This document shows, one piece after another, positions 27,594-32,360 of a stretch of 32,360 bases of DNA (its first letter is position 1; each line of letters starts with the position of its first letter). Source of the stretch: Tannerellaceae bacterium. Lineage in GTDB: Bacteria; Bacteroidota; Bacteroidia; Bacteroidales; Tannerellaceae. Position numbers and translations under genes: made by a program. The stretch covers positions 1-32,360 of the forward strand of contig JAITGS010000097.1 in the NCBI GenBank assembly GCA_031280435.1, written 5' to 3'. Below the pieces are notes generated by a model that did no database searches, was not told the DNA's origin, and was given only the letters and a program-made list of their open reading frames with translations.

Positions 27594-28913
27594 ATGGAAA
27601 AATTCGCAAACAACCCGATGCGCTTCTCAGCGTCTATCACCGTGAAGGCAATCATCATTGCCATGCTAACGATCTTTATGATCATTCCAAGTTTTATGAT
27701 TCGCGAACTCATCAGCGAAAGACAAAAGCGCAGCAAGGAAACCATCGAACGCATCAACGAGAAGTGGAGCCGCTCGCAAACCCTGGTCGGCCCCCTGCTG
27801 TTCATCCCCTACCAAAAGACCTTCGTCGACGAACGGGGCGTATCAAGCATGCGCACGCAGGAGCTCTGCCTTGTTCCGGAAGACCTCAGCATCAGCGCAC
27901 GCCTCTATCCCGAAGAGCGGCACTACGGCATCTATAAAACCATCCTGTACAAAAGCGAGATAAGCATAGAGGGAACTTTTCCCGCCGATGCGCTTGCGCA
28001 GATAGGAGCCGACTCGGTTTTTTGGGACAAGCTTAGCGTCAGCATGGGAGTGTCCGACCTGCGCGGACTAACGAGCAAGATTGCAGTAAACGTAGACGGC
28101 AAATCCTTCGAAGCTGTCACCGGAGGGATACCCGAAATCGACAATGCGGTGTCGGCCTTCCCGGGGCGGGTAGAGTCGCTCGTCGGCCGTCGGCCCACCT
28201 CCTTCGCATGCAAGTTCAACCTGAACGGCAGCAGCAGCATAGACTTCGTGCCGGTAGGCAAAACAACAGAGGTGAGCCTCAGCGGAGCATGGGATTCGCC
28301 CAGCTACATAGGCGACTTCAGCCCCGAAATAATAGCGGCCGAAAACGGATTCGAGGCCAAATGGAGCGTGCTGAGCTTCAACCGTAACATACCCGACTCG
28401 TGGACCGACCGTCAGGGCCTCCGCCAGGCATCCCACTTCCCCTCTTTCGGCGTCTATCTCGTGGAGCCGGTCGATCATTATCAGCAGAACATGCGATCGG
28501 CAAAGTACGCACTGCTGTTTATCATACTCACCTTCGTGGTATTCTTCTTCGTAGAGCTGCTCACGCGCAAACGGATTCATCCCATACAGTATCTGCTCGT
28601 GAGCGCCGCCCTGATCATCTTCTACACCCTGCTGCTCTCACTTTCGGAGCAGATAGCTTTCGGAGGCGCCTACCTGATAGCCAGCCTCGCCACCCTGTCG
28701 CTCATCACGGCCTACACCTATTCCATATTCGGGAACAAGAAACAGACGGCCATCCTCTCCGGAACGCTGTCGGCCCTCTACGTGTTCCTCTACGTCACGC
28801 TGCGGATAGAGGACATAGCCCTGCTGATAGGCAGCACAGGCCTCTTCCTCATCCTTGCCGCCATCATGTACATCTCCCGCAAAGTCAACTGGTACAAGCA
28901 GGACGAGATATAG
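27594..28913 (+). CDS. creD: CreD-family inner-membrane protein
   Basis: The 439-residue envelope protein begins with a membrane helix (about 12-34, VKAIIIAMLTIFMIIPSFMIRELI), then a large extracytoplasmic domain (about 40-300, with VGPLLFIPYQ and VDHYQQNMRSAKYALLFIILTF), and five or six C-terminal helices (about 305-430). Topology and length fit CreD, which in E. coli belongs to the CreBC regulon and affects envelope integrity and colicin tolerance. It follows the regulator by 44 bp and a terminator follows it. Confidence 0.93.
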   Translation: MEKFANNPMRFSASITVKAIIIAMLTIFMIIPSFMIRELISERQKRSKETIERINEKWSRSQTLVGPLLFIPYQKTFVDERGVSSMRTQELCLVPEDLSISARLYPEERHYGIYKTILYKSEISIEGTFPADALAQIGADSVFWDKLSVSMGVSDLRGLTSKIAVNVDGKSFEAVTGGIPEIDNAVSAFPGRVESLVGRRPTSFACKFNLNGSSSIDFVPVGKTTEVSLSGAWDSPSYIGDFSPEIIAAENGFEAKWSVLSFNRNIPDSWTDRQGLRQASHFPSFGVYLVEPVDHYQQNMRSAKYALLFIILTFVVFFFVELLTRKRIHPIQYLLVSAALIIFYTLLLSLSEQIAFGGAYLIASLATLSLITAYTYSIFGNKKQTAILSGTLSALYVFLYVTLRIEDIALLIGSTGLFLILAAIMYISRKVNWYKQDEI

Positions 28914-28930
28914 CCGTCCCGCCGAATGTG

Positions 28931-28970
28931 AATGGCCCCGGCTGTGAAGGTCGGGGCCATTCTGCTTTTA
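28931..28970 (+). terminator. Rho-independent terminator of the creD operon
   Basis: Perfect 10-bp arms AATGGCCCCG (28931-28940) and CGGGGCCATT (28952-28961) enclose an 11-base loop, followed by CTGCTTTTA. It ends within the last codons of the convergent radical SAM gene, and the stem could also work for that gene on the minus strand. Confidence 0.75.
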
Positions 28971-31205
28971 TGGGTTGGAGCTATACGGCTCCAAAGTTCT
29001 GCCGGCCAGCTCCACAAGCTTTTTGTAGTAATTGTATTCCTTCCCGCAATCCTGCCTTATCCTGCAAACCCCGCCGCAGATGTAGCGCACGTCGCATTTG
29101 CTGCACTTCGGATTGGAATCGACGCTGATGTTCTTCCATGCCAGGAAGGTTTCGGAATGAACGGCTTTCTCCAAAGCTTTTTCATCGGCCGCGTTGCCAA
29201 GGTAGTTCTCATCATTTATAAAGATGTAACAGGGATAAACAGAGCCGTCCGGCTCAATGTGCAGATGGTTCCCCAGGCCGCATTTAATCTGCGGCACGAA
29301 ATATTTATACACTATATCGGGGTGGAGGCTATACTCGGAATTGTCCGTCTCGGAATTTCTTCCCAGATGCTTCAGCTCGCGCACTTCGACAGGCAGCTTG
29401 CCCAGTTCCTTGGCGAGCTGTTGTACGGCTGCGCCTGCCGTTCCGTGCAGCTCTGTGCGCGACAGTGTCGGCGTAATCACAACTTTGGTATCTGGAGCTA
29501 TATTGCGAAGCTCTATAATGTTGGCTACGGCTTTGTCGTATGAGCCTTTCCCGCGACGCTCGTCGTGCTGCTCCCGGTTGCCGTCTATGCTGACATTCAC
29601 GCAAGTGAAACATTCGGCTATCAGATGGAACAGCTGCGGCGTCAAGGGAATGGCCAGCGAGGTTTGCAGCGTCAGCATGGGTGTTCGGTGTTTTTTCCTG
29701 TAATCCGCAAGCGATAGCAGGATGTTGCTGATGTCCTTGTGAAAAAGAGGCTCTCCGCCTGAGAAGATGATCTGCCGGAAGTTCAATGCAAAAGCTTCGT
29801 CAATCACTTTCAGTATTGTCCCGACGGATGTTTCGCATGAGCGATTGGTTCCGGCATCGGCCCAGCAATGCGTACAGCGCAAAGGACAGTTGTAGGTGAT
29901 ATTGAAGAAGACTGTTTCCGGGCCCCTGCGTTGCAGCCATGCAGGGGCAGTTTGCCATTGTGAGGCCTCAACTATTTTACGGGCGTTCGCAGCCGGCATG
30001 TATGCACGTCGCCTGTTCTCTGCAATAGCCAGCAAGGGAGCCGGCGCCTCCTCTTTGAGCAGCTTCCGGCTCATTTCGGCTGTCATTCTCTTGTCGAGCT
30101 CATCGTAGAAGCTGCGGAAGGCCCGGCAGAAGGGATCGCGCCCGTCCGGGTCCTTCCCGTGGCGCTGCTCGGCAAGCGCGGCATAGCAGCATCCTCCGTT
30201 GCAATATTCGATATGCCTGCATCCGGCCTTAGTGCAGCTCTCCTTTGATTGCTGATGCAGTTTCTCGAACACGGCATAGCCCTTGCTGTTCAATATAGTC
30301 TCCGACGTAGGATTCTCCGAAAGCTTGCCGAGTGAAAACTCGTGCATGCCGCAAAAGCGCTGGCAGGAATACAAGTAGCCTTGGGTGTCGATGGCAAGGT
30401 AGGTTCCCAGGCAGTTCGAGAAGGTGCAGAGGCAGGGCGATCTGTGGTAGATGTTTTTCACAATATGATCAATGGTGCCGACCGTGGTTTCCTCGTAATG
30501 GGCAAAGTATTCCTCCGAGACATTGAGCAGCACTTGAAGCATCTCGTCGGCCGTCAGAGCTTCGCCTTCGTATCCGTGGCCCATGGAGGGAACGGCGCCG
30601 TGCAGCGAGAAGCGTATGCCTTCGTCGAGGAAGAACCTGAACATTTGCCGGCACTTCTCCGGGCTGATGTTGCTGCGGCCCAGGGTTGCGATCACGGATA
30701 CATTCCGCCCGTTCTCCTTCAGCAGCCTGATGCCCTTCATGGTTTTCTCGAAGTATCCTTCGCCGCGCTGGCTGTCGCAAATCTCTTTGGGCCCGTCGAG
30801 GCTTGTGGATATGCTGACGCCGTATTCTCCGAAGAGGTCTATCCACTCCTGACTGAGCAGCCAGATGTTGGACTGTACGTTCAGCTCGACGTTATGCCCG
30901 AACTTCTCCCGTATGAGTGCAAGCGATTGCCTGTACCAGTCTAATCCGGCCAGCAGAGGTTCGCCGCCATGAAACATCATCAGGAAGCCTTTGTCTTTAG
31001 GGAAAAGCCTGTCGAGGAAGTCCACTGCCCGGGCAAAGGTATCATGGGGCATCACATGGTTCTCATGAGGCATGAAGCAGTACTTGCAGTTTGCCTGGCA
31101 TGAAGACGAGGGCGTGAGCATAACCGTGCGCGGGTTGAATGTCTGAGGGGAGGCGGAGGGGCAGCCGTTGCACGAATGGCAGCTCTCCGCACGTTGAGTT
31201 TGCAT
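28968..31205 (-). CDS. Twin radical SAM/SPASM maturase (two fused radical SAM modules)
   Basis: The 745-residue protein has two full radical SAM modules in one chain. Module 1: an N-terminal extra cluster C9-C12-C15 (CHSCNGC), CxxxCxxC at 36-40-43 (CQANCKYC), MFHGGEPLL near 77, and a SPASM-like Cys set at 258-360 (C281, C285, C324, C329, C335, C339, C340, C360). It resembles anaerobic sulfatase-maturase-type enzymes. Module 2: CxxxCxxC at 440-444-447 (CPLRCTHC), FSGGEPLFH near 481, and a SPASM-like set C642, C659, C701, C704, C710, C714, C720. Radical SAM/SPASM enzymes modify peptide or protein side chains. It starts 18 bp after the His/Asp-tailed gene on the same strand, which is its probable substrate. 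No sulfatase lies nearby. Confidence 0.92.
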   Translation of the reverse strand: MQTQRAESCHSCNGCPSASPQTFNPRTVMLTPSSSCQANCKYCFMPHENHVMPHDTFARAVDFLDRLFPKDKGFLMMFHGGEPLLAGLDWYRQSLALIREKFGHNVELNVQSNIWLLSQEWIDLFGEYGVSISTSLDGPKEICDSQRGEGYFEKTMKGIRLLKENGRNVSVIATLGRSNISPEKCRQMFRFFLDEGIRFSLHGAVPSMGHGYEGEALTADEMLQVLLNVSEEYFAHYEETTVGTIDHIVKNIYHRSPCLCTFSNCLGTYLAIDTQGYLYSCQRFCGMHEFSLGKLSENPTSETILNSKGYAVFEKLHQQSKESCTKAGCRHIEYCNGGCCYAALAEQRHGKDPDGRDPFCRAFRSFYDELDKRMTAEMSRKLLKEEAPAPLLAIAENRRRAYMPAANARKIVEASQWQTAPAWLQRRGPETVFFNITYNCPLRCTHCWADAGTNRSCETSVGTILKVIDEAFALNFRQIIFSGGEPLFHKDISNILLSLADYRKKHRTPMLTLQTSLAIPLTPQLFHLIAECFTCVNVSIDGNREQHDERRGKGSYDKAVANIIELRNIAPDTKVVITPTLSRTELHGTAGAAVQQLAKELGKLPVEVRELKHLGRNSETDNSEYSLHPDIVYKYFVPQIKCGLGNHLHIEPDGSVYPCYIFINDENYLGNAADEKALEKAVHSETFLAWKNISVDSNPKCSKCDVRYICGGVCRIRQDCGKEYNYYKKLVELAGRTLEPYSSNP

Positions 31206-31223
31206 GCTAAGTTTTGTTGGCTG

Positions 31224-31913
31224 TTAATTAAAACGTATTTCCATCCCGCTCCGGTAGTCCGTATGGCGGGAGTCTCTAACACCACCGTGATCGGAATGGC
31301 TTCCGTCACCGCACCAATCAGTATGTACATCGCTGTGGGAGCTGCATGAATCCGAATGAGAATCAGTATGTATCTGACCCCTTTCAAATTTACGTAGTAT
31401 CTGCTTCTGCTCCTGTTTCGATACCTTGTATGCGAACTGAATAAAGTCGGCCAATGCCGCACTTTCCAAGCTGTTGCTCATGACGTGTACAACTATGTTG
31501 GGAATAGACTCTAAGCTCTGTTCGTCGAAGTTTTTAAGCGCAGCTTTTTTTAGTTCATAGTGACGTGACGATCCGGCAATTTCTATAAGCGCAGGCTGGT
31601 CGGTCAGTTTTTCAATCGCCGCCAGGCAAACAGCCTTGTCCGCATCGGTTGTTGCTATCTCGGCCAGCAGCGGCTGATGCTCCTCGGCTATCAGATGCTT
31701 TATTGCAGCTATGCGAACATTGCTGTCCGCATCCGTCTTAGCCATCTCGGCCAGCAGAAGCTGAGCATCGGCCGGATTCATTTTCTCTATTCCATCTGAC
31801 ACCCGTACCTCGGCCGCCAGCGCTATCTCAGCCTGCAGAAGCTGAGCATCCGCAGCCTTCGCCGCCTCGGCCTTCTTAGGGTTCTTACTGTTCCATCGTG
31901 CAAAAAGTTTCAT
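31224..31913 (-). CDS. HEAT-like protein with His-Ser/Thr-Asp tail, putative maturase substrate
   Basis: The 229-residue protein has two parts. Residues 20-165 are Ala/Leu-rich helical repeats resembling HEAT repeats (QLLLAEMAKTDADSNVRIAA, PLLAEIATTDADKAVCLAAI), with no signal peptide. Residues 182-220 are a tail with six H-[S/T]-D triplets at 182, 186, 193, 197, 206 and 217, plus Cys190, Trp200, Cys201 and Tyr220 (HTDSHSDSCSSHSDVHTDW). The three HSD copies use different serine codons (TCG, AGC, TCC), so the pattern is kept at protein level. It sits directly upstream of the twin radical SAM gene. I infer a RiPP-like precursor whose helical part serves as leader; a metal-binding tail is the alternative. 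I do not recognise a named family. Confidence 0.85.
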   Translation of the reverse strand: MKLFARWNSKNPKKAEAAKAADAQLLQAEIALAAEVRVSDGIEKMNPADAQLLLAEMAKTDADSNVRIAAIKHLIAEEHQPLLAEIATTDADKAVCLAAIEKLTDQPALIEIAGSSRHYELKKAALKNFDEQSLESIPNIVVHVMSNSLESAALADFIQFAYKVSKQEQKQILRKFERGQIHTDSHSDSCSSHSDVHTDWCGDGSHSDHGGVRDSRHTDYRSGMEIRFN

Positions 31914-31983
31914 GGTTGTTTATATTTTAAGTGTTTAACATTCCTCATCCTGTTCCTGTCGCCGCTTAGCCGGCGGTGATGTA

Positions 31984-31991
31984 CAAATATA
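31984..31991 (-). promoter_or_regulatory. -7 box of the His/Asp-tail gene and maturase
   Basis: TATATTTG on the minus strand matches TAnnTTTG and predicts a leader of about 65 nt before ATG 31913. No -33 element was found at the usual spacing. Confidence 0.4.
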
Positions 31992-32220
31992 GCAAATGAT
32001 AGCGTATGACGGCAGGCTGTTACTGCAACAAGCAGGCAGCTTGCCCGAACAGGAAGCGAATGAGCAGTCGCCGCAACAGCTGCAAGGCAAACGCGCCCGT
32101 TTCGGCGATCCTTCAGAGAAACTATGCCTCGCTGCTCTTCAATCCGTCGGAAGCTGCACACAACAATTTTTTTCAACATAAAAAAAGAGGCGGAAGTACA
32201 AGATCACTTTCGGCAAACGA
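31992..32220. other. Gene-free stretch upstream of the precursor gene
   Basis: No gene, RNA or repeat is recognised. Open frames on both strands (61 and 89 codons) lack start signals and family features. Confidence 0.4.
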
Positions 32221-32256
32221 AAAAAAAACAGGCAATAGTGTTCGTTACTATTGCCT
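32221..32256 (-). terminator. Rho-independent terminator on the minus strand
   Basis: On the minus strand AGGCAATAGT (32256-32247 region) and ACTATTGCCT (32239-32230) form a perfect 10-bp stem, followed by G and eight T. It would stop a transcript entering from beyond the right edge, before the precursor gene. Confidence 0.75.
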
Positions 32257-32286
32257 CAAAAAAATCCGGGAGGCAATAGTAACGAA
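32241..32286 (-). promoter_or_regulatory. Antiterminator-like hairpin competing with the terminator
   Basis: A 17-bp perfect inverted repeat pairs 32270-32286 with 32241-32257 around a 12-base loop. The inner arm also supplies one arm of the terminator at 32221-32256, so the two hairpins cannot form together. This is the geometry of a transcription attenuator. Confidence 0.45.
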
Positions 32287-32304
32287 TACGATTTTACCAA
32301 TCCG

Positions 32305-32347
32305 TTTTCCGCAAGGGATCGACACGATGACGATCCCTTGCGGAAAA
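32305..32347. repeat. 17-bp perfect inverted repeat
   Basis: TTTTCCGCAAGGGATCG (32305-32321) and its exact complement (32331-32347) enclose a 9-base loop. No T-run follows on either strand beyond the stem itself. It may be a terminator, a processing site or a dispersed palindromic repeat. Confidence 0.7.
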
Positions 32348-32360
32348 TCGATTCGCCAAA

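Noticed and set aside
28400-29128. 242-codon plus-strand frame overlapping the creD end
   Set aside because: It is an alternative frame of creD, rich in His/Pro/Arg as expected of shadows in GC-rich coding sequence.
28968-31205. Anaerobic sulfatase-maturating enzyme as the sole function
   Set aside because: Module 1 resembles that family, but there is no sulfatase nearby and the second full module and upstream tail protein are not explained by it.
31910-32179. 89-residue minus-strand protein upstream of the His/Asp-tail gene
   Set aside because: No start signal or domain; its end overlaps the start of the precursor gene and it spans the putative -7 box.

Overview
The window looks like one end of a contig from a member of the Bacteroidales (phylum Bacteroidota). 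The evidence is a SusC/SusD pair, a hybrid two-component regulator with propeller, kinase, receiver and AraC parts, the gene order ftsX-DUF3098-uppP-truB-queA-folK, and Bacteroidota-type promoters (TTTG, about 20 bp, TAnnTTTG) in front of many genes. Genus cannot be fixed from sequence alone; an oral or gut Tannerellaceae/Porphyromonadaceae relative is only a guess. Bases 7-39 are an Illumina adapter, so the first ~40 bp are not biological.

Layout. 1-326: adapter, a 42-bp tandem repeat and a terminator. 327-5165 (minus): susC-susD, an outer-membrane nutrient importer with its own promoter at about 5440. 5426-6281: a large 21-bp tandem array between divergent genes. 6282-8150 (plus): a trans-editing AlaX-type protein and phosphoglycerate kinase. 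8256-12389 (plus): a tightly packed housekeeping operon (ftsX, DUF3098, uppP, truB, queA, folK). 12372-13541 (minus): a membrane histidine kinase convergent with folK. 13967-14050 (minus): tRNA-Leu(UAA). 14293-21036 (plus): a MacAB-TolC-type export system (outer-membrane factor, adaptor, ATPase, permease) followed by a LytS/LytR-like kinase and LytTR regulator; a 22-bp tandem array sits between ATPase and permease. 21071-25159 (minus): a hybrid two-component regulator broken by one in-frame amber codon, preceded by a TPR gene. 25898-26351: a MITE-like element with 57-bp imperfect terminal inverted repeats enclosing 41-bp palindromic repeats. 26651-28913 (plus): membrane protein, winged-helix regulator and CreD. 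28968-31913 (minus): a two-gene unit of a HEAT-like protein with a His-Ser/Thr-Asp-rich tail and a twin radical SAM/SPASM enzyme. 31914-32360: hairpins, including an attenuator-like three-segment structure.

The most interesting system is the last gene pair. The small protein ends in six H-[S/T]-D triplets plus two Cys and a Trp, written with different synonymous codons, and lies 18 bp upstream of a 745-residue protein that carries two complete radical SAM cores with two SPASM-like Cys clusters. This is the layout expected of a ribosomally made, radical-SAM-modified peptide (RiPP) or protein. The precursor role, the modification and its chemistry are inference.

A second theme is four unrelated intergenic tandem arrays with periods of 21, 22, 41 and 42 bp, all near whole multiples of two helical turns.
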